A DNA stretch of 64,000 nt from DATFWC01 sp963777755. GTDB taxonomy: Bacteria; Pseudomonadota; Alphaproteobacteria; Rhizobiales; Xanthobacteraceae. The position numbers and the translations under genes were made by a program. This document shows positions 8,981 to 16,624 of the stretch, piece by piece. The stretch's first letter is position 1, and each line of letters opens with the position of its first letter. The notes under the pieces were generated by a model, which was given only the letters and a program-made list of their open reading frames with translations, made no database searches and was not told the origin of the DNA. The DNA lies in NCBI GenBank assembly GCA_963777755.1, contig CAVZSC010000026.1, forward strand, positions 558,001 through 622,000, in the 5' to 3' direction.

Positions 8981-9065
8981 CTGATCGATTTGGCCGCGTC
9001 AAGGCTGGCGCTTCGCGCCCCCGCGCTAGGCGCGGCTACGGCCTTGACCCGGCCAAATCGATCAG
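8981..9065 (-). other. Large stem-loop downstream of the IS110 transposase, copy A
   Basis: ctgatcgatttggccgcgtc pairs with the reverse complement of the end of the block, gacccggccaaatcgatcag, giving a 24-bp stem with one mismatch and a GC-rich loop. The same 85-base structure occurs at 10983-11067 and 24210-24294. It lies between the transposase stop and the element end. It may be a terminator or a recombination structure. Confidence 0.7.
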
Positions 9066-9104
9066 CGCGTTGGCTACCGTGTGGTCGGCACGTTGTGCCG
9101 ACCG

Positions 9105-10037
9105 CTAGGAACGGTCGGCCCAACCGACACCGTCGCGAACCATCGCGTTGAGCGTGGTGATCATCTTGCGCATCACCGCCACGATGGCGACTTTCGGCAA
9201 CTTGCCGGCGGCCTTGAGCCGATCGTGGAACGCCTTGAGCCCCGGATTCCAATTGCTCGCACTCATCGCCGCCATGTAGAGCACGTGGCGGACATTGGCC
9301 CGGCCGCCCCAGATGCAGCGTCTTCCTTTGAGCTTGCCGCTGTCGAAGGCGTAAGGTGCAACGCCGACGAGCGCAGCGACTTGCTTGCGGCTCATCTGAC
9401 CGAGCTCGGGCAGCAGTGCGATCAGCGTGCAGGCCAACACGGGTCCGACACCCGGCATGGACGTGAGCAATCGGTAGCGCTGCTCGAGACCGGCGTCGGC
9501 CATGACGATCTCGACCAGGCGCTCGTCGAGCAGATCGATATCGGCGGCGAGCCTGGCGATGCGGCGGCGCGAAAGACGCTGCAGCATCGCATCTTCCAGC
9601 AGTCTGGAGCCATTCTCGGCGGCGACCTTCTCGGCGCTGAGCTGGCGGCGAACGGCGAGCATCGCGGCCAGCCGTTCGACCGCCGGCACGTGAGGCTGCG
9701 CCGGACGTGTCGGCATGATGGCGACGAACGAGGCGATCATCCGGGCATCGAGCGGATCGCTCTTCGCCAGAACCCCGCTGGCCCTGGCGAACTGCCGCAG
9801 CTTGAACGGGTTGACCTGGCGCACCGGCATGCCAGCAGCGTGCAAGGAGCGTGTGACACCACGCTCGTAGCCACCGCTCGCCTCGATGCCGATCGCCGTG
9901 ATCGAGCAGCCGCGCAGCTGCTCGACCAATGCGGCCCAGCCGGCCGCGTCGTTCGGCACCGAGGAGCATTGCTCATCGGGCAACACCATGACGTCCAGAC
10001 GATCTTTCGACACGTCGATTCCGCAAGACGAGAGCAT
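9105..10037 (-). CDS. IS110 family transposase, copy A
   Basis: 310 residues. The N-terminal RuvC-like DEDD domain shows IDVSKDRLDV (first D), IGIEASGGYERG (E) and AKSDPLDARMIASF (paired D). The C-terminal transposase_20 domain shows LTSMPGVGPVLACTLIALLP and VGVAPYAFDSGKLKGRR with the catalytic serine candidate in DSGK, then CIWGGRANVRHVLYMAAMSA. It is shorter at the C-terminus than copies B and C (ends WADRS) because of a stop in the small hairpin region that the others read through. All known catalytic residues appear intact, so it may be active. Confidence 0.93.
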   Translation of the reverse strand: MLSSCGIDVSKDRLDVMVLPDEQCSSVPNDAAGWAALVEQLRGCSITAIGIEASGGYERGVTRSLHAAGMPVRQVNPFKLRQFARASGVLAKSDPLDARMIASFVAIMPTRPAQPHVPAVERLAAMLAVRRQLSAEKVAAENGSRLLEDAMLQRLSRRRIARLAADIDLLDERLVEIVMADAGLEQRYRLLTSMPGVGPVLACTLIALLPELGQMSRKQVAALVGVAPYAFDSGKLKGRRCIWGGRANVRHVLYMAAMSASNWNPGLKAFHDRLKAAGKLPKVAIVAVMRKMITTLNAMVRDGVGWADRS

Positions 10038-10227
10038 CTTCGTATCCCTTCCTTGCTGATGCGGGCTCGTGCCCAGGCAACTGTTCGGGGTAAGGAAGAA
10101 GCGACTGGAGCTCCAAGCTCATTCGCGGTTGATGATCCGAAGCGGCTGCGGGCTTCCGGTCGCGACGGGGGCGGTGTCATGAACCGACCCCCGTCACCTC
10201 TCACTATGCTTCTTTCGCGTCATACAA
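10038..10227 (-). ncRNA. Candidate IS110 bridge RNA region, copy A
   Basis: The 190-base non-coding stretch upstream of the transposase. It contains a hairpin, gacgggggcgg paired with ccgacccccgtc, near 10165-10195, and another from ccgaagc paired with gcttccgg near 10137-10160. IS110 elements are known to carry a structured bridge RNA beside the recombinase gene, with one loop reading the target and one the donor. Assignment here is by position and fold only. The corresponding regions of the other two copies keep the hairpin but differ inside it. Confidence 0.35.
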
Positions 10228-10960
10228 GGCGGCGCGAGTTCATCGGCCTGCTCGGCGGCGCGGCGGCGTGGCCGCTCGCGGCGCGCGCCCAGCAGCGTGA
10301 CATGCCGGTGGTCGGATTCCTCAACAGCAGGTTCGCCGACGAGACGCGGGAGCTCGTGGCGGCGTTCCGGCAGGGCCTGGGCGAAGCCGGCTTCGTCGAA
10401 GGCCGCAATGTGGCGATCGACTACCGCTGGGCGGACGGGCGCTACGATGAGCTTTCCACGCTCGCCGTCGACCTGGTCGGCCGCCAGGTCGCGGTCATCG
10501 CGACCGGCGGCGGGCCCGTCTCCGCGGTCGCCGCGAAGGCGGCGACCGCAACCATCCCGATCGTCTTCACCGGCGGTTCGGACCCGGTGGCGACGGGGCT
10601 CGTCGCCAGCCTCAATCGGCCAGGCGGCAACGTGACCGGCGTGCTCAACGTCGCCGCCGAGCTCACGGCGAAGCGCCTCGAGATCCTGCGCGAGCTGATG
10701 CCCGCCGGCACCGCCGCCATCGCCATGCTGCGCAACCCCGGCTATTCCGAAGCCGAAACCCAGGTAATGGAAACCGAGGCTGCGGCGCGCGCCATCGGGC
10801 TGCCGGTCTACATGGCGACCGCGCGCGACGAACGCGAGCTCGAGGACGCTTTGACCGGGCTGATGCAGCACCGCCCCGGCGGGTTCTTCATCGCCAACGA
10901 TCCGACCTTCGCCAGCCTGCGCCGTCAGCTGATCGCCCTGGTCGGGCGTCACCGCAACTG
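10206..10960 (+). pseudogene. ABC_sub_bind protein truncated by IS110 copy B, with IS-derived start
   Basis: The normal first codons are replaced by the end of IS110 copy A: ATG at 10206 (or 10179) reads MLLSRHT and then continues in frame into RRREFIGLLGGAAAWPLAAR. The body is good (MPVVGFLNSRF, QGLGEAGFVEGRNVAIDYRW, VASLNRPGGNVTG) to about RRQLIALVGRH near 10953. There it loses frame over remains of an AIYAQR-type sequence and runs into IS110 copy B. The last 60-70 residues are missing. The frame stays open antisense to the transposase, but that translation is not meaningful. Confidence 0.75.
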
Positions 10961-10982
10961 CCATCTACGCGCAGCGCGATCG

Positions 10983-11067
10983 CTGATCGATATGGCCGCG
11001 TCAAGGCTGGCGCTTCGCGCCCCCGCGCTACGCGCGGCTACGGCCTTGACCCGGCCGAATCGCTCAG
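10983..11067 (-). other. Large stem-loop downstream of the IS110 transposase, copy B
   Basis: ctgatcgatatggccgcgtc pairs with gacccggccgaatcgctcag. Three or so mismatches make this the weakest of the three copies, while the central loop is kept. Confidence 0.6.
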
Positions 11068-11075
11068 CGCAGCGA

Positions 11076-12044
11076 CTACCGTGCGGTCGGCACGCTGTGC
11101 CGACCGCCGTGACGGTCGGCCCAGACCACGTCGTCGCGAACCATGGCGTTGAGCGTGGTGATCATCTTGCGCATCACCGCCACGATCGCAACCTTTGGCA
11201 ATTTGCCAGCGGCTTTCAGGCGATCGTGGAAGGCTTTGAGCGTAGGATTCCAATTGCTGGCGCTCATTGCCGCCATGTAGAGCACCTGGCGAACGTGCGC
11301 ACGACCGCCCCAGATGCAGCGCCTTCCCTTGAGCGTTCCACTCTCGAAGGCATAGGGCGCGACGCCGACCAGCGCCGCAACCTGTTTGCGGCTCATGCGG
11401 CCGAGCTCGGGCAACAGCGCAATCAACGTGCAGGCCAACACCGGTCCGACGCCCGGCATGGACGAGAGCAAGCGGTAGCGATGAGCGAGCGTGGCCTCGG
11501 TCGCAACGATCTCGACCATGCGCTCGTCGAGCAAGTCGATGTCGGCGGCGAGCCGAGCGATACGGCGGCGAGAAAGACGCTGCAGCATCGCATCTTCCAG
11601 CAGTCTGGAGGCATTCTCGGCGGCGACCTTCTCGGCGCTGAGCTGGCGGCGAACGGCGAGCATCTCGGTCAGCCGTTGGGCTGCCGGCGCCTGCAGCTGC
11701 GCTGGACGTGTCGGCATGATGGCGACGAACGACGCAATCATCCGGGCATCGAGTGGGTCGTTCTTCGCCAGCACCCCGCTCGCCCTGGCGAACTGCCGAA
11801 GCTTGAACGGGTTGACTTGGCGTACAGGCATGCCGGCTGCGAGCAAGGCGCGCATGACGCCGCGCTCATAGCCGCCACCTGCCTCGATGCCGATCGCCGC
11901 GATCGAGGAGCTGCGCAGCTGGTCAACAAGCTCGGCCCAGCCACCGGCGTCATTACTCACCGAGGAGCACTGCTCCTCGGGCAACACCATGACGTCCAGA
12001 CGACCCTTCGACACATCGATACCGCCGAAAGAGGGCATTGCCAT
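11076..12044 (-). CDS. IS110 family transposase, copy B
   Basis: 322 residues from ATG at 12044 (MAMPSFGGIDVSKGRLDV); the longer open frame to 12128 runs through the leader. DEDD motif: IDVSKGRLD, IGIEAGGGYERG, AKNDPLDARMIASF. C-terminal domain: LSSMPGVGPVLACTLIALLP, VAPYAFESGTLKGRRCIWGG with candidate serine in ESG, and VAVMRKMITTLNAMVRD. The protein is close to copy A. The C-terminal tail RHGGRHSVPTAR is encoded by a small hairpin, gcggtcggcac paired with gtgccgaccgc. Confidence 0.93.
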   Translation of the reverse strand: MAMPSFGGIDVSKGRLDVMVLPEEQCSSVSNDAGGWAELVDQLRSSSIAAIGIEAGGGYERGVMRALLAAGMPVRQVNPFKLRQFARASGVLAKNDPLDARMIASFVAIMPTRPAQLQAPAAQRLTEMLAVRRQLSAEKVAAENASRLLEDAMLQRLSRRRIARLAADIDLLDERMVEIVATEATLAHRYRLLSSMPGVGPVLACTLIALLPELGRMSRKQVAALVGVAPYAFESGTLKGRRCIWGGRAHVRQVLYMAAMSASNWNPTLKAFHDRLKAAGKLPKVAIVAVMRKMITTLNAMVRDDVVWADRHGGRHSVPTAR

Positions 12045-12229
12045 CTTCGTATCCCTTTCTTGCTGATGCGGGCTCGTGCCCGGGCAACTGTTCGGGTATG
12101 GAAGAAGCGACCGGAGCTCCAAGGTCATTCGCGGTTTGAGATCCGAGACGTCTGCTGGCTTCCGGTCGCGACGAGGTGACGGTCATGACCGACCCCCGTC
12201 ACCCTCACAATGCTCTTTCTCGCATACAA
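12045..12229 (-). ncRNA. Candidate IS110 bridge RNA region, copy B
   Basis: Non-coding leader equivalent to 10038-10227. The hairpin here is ggtgacgg paired with ccgtcacc with tcatgaccgaccc between, near 12174-12204: a different stem from copies A and C at the same place. Position and fold only; no direct evidence of transcription. Confidence 0.35.
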
Positions 12230-13215
12230 GACGCCGCGCGTTCATCGCCCTGCTCGGCGCGGCATCAGCCTGGTCGCTCACGGCGCGCGCCCAGCAGCCG
12301 GCTGCGCAGCAGCCCGCGATGCCGGTGATTGGCTTTCTCCGCAGCACGCCGTTGGCGTCGCTGGAGGACCTCGTGATCGCCTTTCGCCAGGGCCTGAAGG
12401 AGACGGGCTTCGTCGAGGGACAGAACGTCGCGATCGAGTATCGCTATGCGGACAATCACATCGACCGCCTGCCGGCTCTGGTCGCTGATTTGCTTCAGCG
12501 TCGGGTGACGGTGATCGCCGGCGACAACGTTTCGGCCCTCGCCGCCAAGGCCGCGAGCAGCACAATGCCGATCGTCGTGGTGACCGCGGGCGACCCGGTC
12601 GGCAGCGGCCTCGTCGCCAGCCTCAACCGGCCGGGCGGCAATGTCACCGGCGTGAGCTTCTTCGGCGGCGCCTTGGGGTCGAAGCGACTGGAGCTCTTGC
12701 GCCAGGTCGCACCGAAGGCGACGACCATCGCGATGCTGGCGAACCCCAACACGCCGACCACCGAGGCGGAGCGACGGGACGTGCAGTCGGCGGCGCAGAC
12801 GACCGGGCAGCAGCTCCTGGTGTTCGATGCCGCGAGCGACCGGGATATCGAGGCCGCCTTTGCGACGATCGTCCAGCGCGGAGCCGGCGCGCTGCTCGTG
12901 GGCGCCAGCGCCTTCCTCACCTCGCGCCGGGAATCGATCGTCGCCATGGCGGCCCGCCACGCGCTGCCCGCGATCTACGTCCAGCGCGAGTACGCCACGG
13001 CGGGTGGCCTGATGAGCTACGGGACCAGCATAAGCGATGCCTATCGGCAGGCCGGCATCCTCGCCGGAAGGATTGTCAAAGGCGAGAAGCCGGCCGAGCT
13101 GCCGATGATGCGCTCCACCAAGTTCGAGTTCGTGCTCAATCTCAAGACCGCCAAGGCGCTCGGCCTCGACATTCCCGACCGGCTTCTCGCGCTCGCCGAC
13201 GAGGTGATCGAGTAA
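12076..13215 (+). CDS. ABC_sub_bind family substrate-binding protein, start lost to IS110
   Basis: Homology begins near 12217 with SHTRRRAFIALLGAASAW and runs unbroken to RLLALADEVIE: QGLKETGFVEGQNVAIEYRY, VASLNRPGGNVTG, HALPAIYVQREYATAGGLMS. The natural ATG was split by IS110 copy B. Unlike its siblings, the IS end here has small indels, so its nearby ATG codons (12185, 12211) are out of frame. The only in-frame start is ATG 12076 inside the IS leader, adding about 47 residues before the export signal. Body length is normal (about 330). Probably silent or poorly exported. Confidence 0.75.
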   Translation: MPGQLFGYGRSDRSSKVIRGLRSETSAGFRSRRGDGHDRPPSPSQCSFSHTRRRAFIALLGAASAWSLTARAQQPAAQQPAMPVIGFLRSTPLASLEDLVIAFRQGLKETGFVEGQNVAIEYRYADNHIDRLPALVADLLQRRVTVIAGDNVSALAAKAASSTMPIVVVTAGDPVGSGLVASLNRPGGNVTGVSFFGGALGSKRLELLRQVAPKATTIAMLANPNTPTTEAERRDVQSAAQTTGQQLLVFDAASDRDIEAAFATIVQRGAGALLVGASAFLTSRRESIVAMAARHALPAIYVQREYATAGGLMSYGTSISDAYRQAGILAGRIVKGEKPAELPMMRSTKFEFVLNLKTAKALGLDIPDRLLALADEVIE

Positions 13216-13360
13216 ACAGGCGGGAGCCCATCTCCCTGGTCGTCGACCGCCCGCATTGCCGAGCAAGAAATGCCAAGTCTCGGCAATGCTGATCAAGCCG
13301 TCGGGCGCAAGGCCGGCCATGTTGTCGGCAGCTGCGGGGTCTGTTCAGGGAGATTCAGAG

Positions 13361-13885
13361 GTGACCAACGTCAAGAGCGCCGCAACGGCGCGCATCGCTC
13401 CGCTCCACACGCCGACCGATCTCGGATCAAAAGCCGTGCCGGATATCGCCGCGGCCCTCAACCTGCTGCTTGCGGACATGTTTGCGCTGTATCTGAAGGC
13501 GAAGAATTTCCACTGGCACATGTCGGGGCCGCATTTCCGCGACTACCATCTTCTCCTCGACGACCAGGCCGACCAGATCTTCGCCACCACCGACGCCATC
13601 GCCGAGCGTGTTCGCAAGATCGGCGGCACGACGCTGCGCTCGATCGGCCACATCGGCCGCCTGCAGCGCATCTTCGACAATGACGCGGAGTTCGTCACGC
13701 CGCTCGACATGCTGGCCGAGCTGCGCAACGACAACCGTCAGCTCGCGGCGACCCTGCGCGAGGCGCATGCGGTGTGCGACGAGCACAACGACGTGGCGAG
13801 CGCCAGCCTCATCGAGAACTGGATCGACGAAGCCGAGCAGCGCGCCTGGTTCCTGTTCGAAGCGACCCGCGTTCGCCAGGAATAG
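13361..13885 (+). CDS. dps: Dps family DNA-protection ferritin
   Basis: 174 residues from GTG 13361 (MTNVKSAATARIAPL) with ggag nine bases upstream; longer in-frame starts at 13319 and 13256 are less likely. Ferroxidase-type residues are seen in KAKNFHWHMSGPHFRDYHLL and LDDQADQIFATTDAIAERVR, the Dps signature. Dps forms a dodecamer that stores iron and shields DNA under starvation and oxidative stress. It follows the ABC_sub_bind array by 145 bp and has no functional link to it. Confidence 0.93.
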   Translation: MTNVKSAATARIAPLHTPTDLGSKAVPDIAAALNLLLADMFALYLKAKNFHWHMSGPHFRDYHLLLDDQADQIFATTDAIAERVRKIGGTTLRSIGHIGRLQRIFDNDAEFVTPLDMLAELRNDNRQLAATLREAHAVCDEHNDVASASLIENWIDEAEQRAWFLFEATRVRQE

Positions 13886-13912
13886 CGACCGTTCGGCGCC
13901 ATTGCGTGCGCG

Positions 13913-14869
13913 TCAATCCGTAAGCTCGGTGAGACCCGGCATGATCAGGCGATCGAGCGTGAGCGCGGGCCCGATGTTGCCGGCGCGCTGCTCGACCTCG
14001 ATCAGGGTGCGCAGCTTGGCGCGCGAGACCTTGCTGCTCGGCTCGAAATAGTCGATCTTGCGGAGATAGTCGTAGCTCGCCGCCGCATCGCCGGGGCTGG
14101 CGCGGGCGCGCTCGATCAGGAGCTTGAGCGCCTCGTCGCGATGCGACGTATCCGCGAGCCAGGCGATGCTCTTGTCGGTTGCCGCGAGGATCCGCTTGGC
14201 GAGCGGCAGGTTCGCGGCCGCCCAGCGCTTGTGCACGGCCATCCCGGTGAACGGAATGTCCTTCACGTAATCCGCCGCCACGCCGAGCGTGACGTAGCCT
14301 GCCGCCGTGGCCTGGAAATTGAGCGGCGGAAGAACCAGCGCCGCGTCGGCGACGCCGGCCTTGAGCGCGGCGTAGCGCGCCGCCGACACGCCGGCAGGCA
14401 GCAGGTCGTAGTCTCCCCGCTTGAGCCCGTGCGCTGCCATCATCCGCTCGAAATAGACGGTGGCGATGTCGTTGACCTGCCCGACCGAGACCGTCTTGCC
14501 TTTCAGCTCGGCCATCGACTTGAGGCCGCTCTTGCCGATCAGCACGTAGGGCGGCGTGTTGCCGACGATGCGGACGAGCGCGACCGGGGCGCCCTTGTCG
14601 ATGGCGTGGATCGGGTTGGTGATTCCGACGCTCAGCGCGACGTCGAGGGATCCGGCCGCCAGCTGCTGGACCACCGCCGCCCCGCTCTGGATGAAGTTGA
14701 GCTCGAGATCGATGCCCTCGGCGGCGAAGAAGCCCTTGTGCACGGCGACGTAGATCGCCCACAGCGGCGCCTGGCCGCCGAGCGTGCCGGCGACGACCTT
14801 GTCGGCCGCCGCCGCCGGCTGCGCCAGCATTAGGACGATGGAGCACAACGTCGCGGGAGCGAGCTTCAC
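13913..14869 (-). CDS. NMT1-type ABC transporter substrate-binding protein
   Basis: 318 residues from GTG 14869, which has gaggag six bases upstream; an in-frame GTG at 14887 lies before that site. Signal peptide MKLAPATLCSIVLMLAQPAAAA. Then VVAGTLGGQAPLWAIYVAVH, KGFFAAEGIDLELNFIQSGA and SLDVALSVGITNPIHAIDKG, typical of NMT1/TauA-like binding proteins. No ATPase or permease is adjacent, so it must use a transporter encoded elsewhere. Divergent from the UbiD gene at 14996 across 126 bp, which suggests shared control, perhaps by the LysR gene at 18995. Confidence 0.85.
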   Translation of the reverse strand: MKLAPATLCSIVLMLAQPAAAADKVVAGTLGGQAPLWAIYVAVHKGFFAAEGIDLELNFIQSGAAVVQQLAAGSLDVALSVGITNPIHAIDKGAPVALVRIVGNTPPYVLIGKSGLKSMAELKGKTVSVGQVNDIATVYFERMMAAHGLKRGDYDLLPAGVSAARYAALKAGVADAALVLPPLNFQATAAGYVTLGVAADYVKDIPFTGMAVHKRWAAANLPLAKRILAATDKSIAWLADTSHRDEALKLLIERARASPGDAAASYDYLRKIDYFEPSSKVSRAKLRTLIEVEQRAGNIGPALTLDRLIMPGLTELTD

Positions 14870-14995
14870 CGGCGACTCCTCTGCCACAGCCTCCAGCGAT
14901 CAGCGTAGCCGGTCGCAAGCCCATCGGCCAGCCGATTGACCGCCTTGCCGGGGACCGGCATCCTTGTTCGAGATCAACTCTCGACGAGCAGAGCA

Positions 14996-16606
14996 ATGAG
15001 CCAGCAGACCCGCACCGCGGCTGCCATCGACTTCGAAAAGTATCGGTTGCGCCGCTTCGTCGAGCGGCTGATCGACATGGGTGAGGTGGCGATCCATCAG
15101 GAGCCGGTGCCGCTGACCGGTCTCGCCGCAATCATCGAGGGCACCGACAAGGCGGTGCTGTTCAGGAAGGCGGGCCCCGAGCAGGTGGAGCTGGTCGCCA
15201 AGACCGCAGGCAACCGCACGCGCCTGGCGGCCGCCTTCGACACCACCGCCGACAAGCTGTACGACGAATATTTCAAGCGCCTGGCCAATCCGCAGCCGGT
15301 CGTGGAGGTGCCGTCCGACGACGCGCCGGTGCACGCGGTCAAGATCACCGGCAAGGATGTCGACCTCACCAGGCTCCCGTTCCATCCGCAGCACGCCTAT
15401 GACGGCAGCTGCTATCTGAGCTCGGCGATCGATTACACGGTCGATCCGGCGACCGGGCGCAGGAACGTCGGCTGCCGGCGCCTGAGCCTGCGCAACCGCT
15501 ATGAGACCGGCACCAACGTCACCGCGCCGTCCGATCTCAAGCGCATCTATCAGGCTTGCGTCGCGCGCGGCGAGCGATTGCCGATCACCTTCACGGTCGG
15601 CGGGCATCCGCTCGACTTCTTCGCCGCGACGACGCGCCAGCCCGGCGACGAGCTGGCGCTGGTCGCGGCGTTCCGCAGCGAGCCGGCGCCGGTGGTCAAG
15701 AGCCTCACCAACGACATCCTCGTTCCGGCGGATGCCGAGGTGACGCTCGAGGGCTATCTCGACGAGCACGGCTATGTCGAGCCCGAAGGGCCCTATGGCG
15801 AATACATGGGCTATTACGGGAGCATCCACCTCGATCCGGTGTTCCACTGCACCGCCATCACCATGCGCCGCGACGTGCTGCACCACACGCTGCTGCACGG
15901 TTCGGCCCGCGTCCTCGACCAGACCGACAGCACCAACATAACGGCGCTGCGCACCGAGGCCGAGGCGATGAAGATCCTGAACGCGACCGTGCGCGAGCCG
16001 GTCGCGGTCTGCTCGCGGTCGCTCTCGGGCGGCTCCAACACGCTGCGCGTTGCGATCCGCCAGCATGCGGTGGGCGAGGCGCGCGCGGCGATCGAGGCGC
16101 TGTTCGGCGGCATCATGCGGATCAAGCACGTCTACGTGTTCGACGAGGACATCGACATCCGCGACGAAGGCCAGGTCGAGTGGGCGCTCGGAACCCGCTT
16201 CCAGGCGGATCAGGACCTGATCGTGCTCACCGGGATGAAGGGCATGACCATGGATCCTTCGCTCAACGGCCGGCCGACCGGCGCCAAGTCCGGCTTCGAC
16301 TGCACCCGGCCCTTCGGTCGGGCCGGCGAGATCCCGCTGGTCCGGTGCGCCGCCAAGGTCTTCGCCGGCCCGGCCCGGTTCCAGACCGTCGAGCTCGCGC
16401 TCGCAGCCGGGCCGATGTTCTACGCCGACATCGTCGAGGCGATCGGCAGCGACGACGGCCGCGAGGTCGCCTGCGCGCTGGATGCCCTGCGCCAGAGCGG
16501 GCGCCTCGCCCGCGACCGCGACGGGCGCTACCACCTCGGCCGCTTCAAGCCGGGCGTCACCGCCATCGTCGGCGCGCTCTACCACGATCCCAACGAAGGG
16601 ACGTGA
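14996..16606 (+). CDS. UbiD family (prenylated-FMN) decarboxylase
   Basis: 536 residues from ATG 14996. Recognisable UbiD blocks: DLTRLPFHPQHAYDGSCYLS, RRNVGCRRLSLRNRYETG, DFFAATTRQPGDELALVAAF, EGPYGEYMGYYGS with the conserved glutamate, and GMTMDPSLNGRP near the C-terminus. UbiD enzymes use prenylated FMN for reversible decarboxylation of aromatic or unsaturated acids; the required UbiX is not in this window. It is followed 18 bp later by a molybdenum hydroxylase large subunit, so the pair probably acts on one aromatic substrate. Substrate unknown. Confidence 0.9.
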   Translation: MSQQTRTAAAIDFEKYRLRRFVERLIDMGEVAIHQEPVPLTGLAAIIEGTDKAVLFRKAGPEQVELVAKTAGNRTRLAAAFDTTADKLYDEYFKRLANPQPVVEVPSDDAPVHAVKITGKDVDLTRLPFHPQHAYDGSCYLSSAIDYTVDPATGRRNVGCRRLSLRNRYETGTNVTAPSDLKRIYQACVARGERLPITFTVGGHPLDFFAATTRQPGDELALVAAFRSEPAPVVKSLTNDILVPADAEVTLEGYLDEHGYVEPEGPYGEYMGYYGSIHLDPVFHCTAITMRRDVLHHTLLHGSARVLDQTDSTNITALRTEAEAMKILNATVREPVAVCSRSLSGGSNTLRVAIRQHAVGEARAAIEALFGGIMRIKHVYVFDEDIDIRDEGQVEWALGTRFQADQDLIVLTGMKGMTMDPSLNGRPTGAKSGFDCTRPFGRAGEIPLVRCAAKVFAGPARFQTVELALAAGPMFYADIVEAIGSDDGREVACALDALRQSGRLARDRDGRYHLGRFKPGVTAIVGALYHDPNEGT

Positions 16607-16624
16607 GGTTTTGAGTCCGTCCTC

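Larger units (their letters stand above)
8952..10227 (-). mobile_element. IS110 family insertion sequence, copy A (about 1276 bp)
   Basis: Boundaries were set by comparing three copies in this window. They share sequence from gcaactg on the left to cgtcatacaa on the right and then diverge into unrelated parts of ABC_sub_bind genes. The left flank ends ...gatcgaATGA, the right flank begins ggcggcgcgagttcatc. Joined without the IS they give ATG AGG CGG CGC GAG, the usual MRRRE start. No target duplication is visible, as expected for IS110. The element holds one transposase gene on the minus strand, a 190-base leader and a structured tail. Confidence 0.85.
10954..12229 (-). mobile_element. IS110 family insertion sequence, copy B (about 1276 bp)
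   Basis: Same size and layout as copy A. The right boundary is again just after the first A of an ATGA-type start: catacaa then gacgccgcgcgttc, so ATGA plus this gives ATG AGA CGC CGC GCG (MRRRA). The left side differs from the other two: the element joins the inside of the preceding ABC_sub_bind gene, and the first 20 or so bases look like a mix of IS end and a gene segment coding AIYAQR. A deletion after insertion, through short homology, is the simplest reading. Confidence 0.8.

Noticed and set aside
9081..12179. A 1032-codon open frame running across two IS110 elements and an ABC_sub_bind gene
   Set aside because: Most of it is antisense to the two transposases. The open frame comes from high GC content; only the ABC_sub_bind segment is real.
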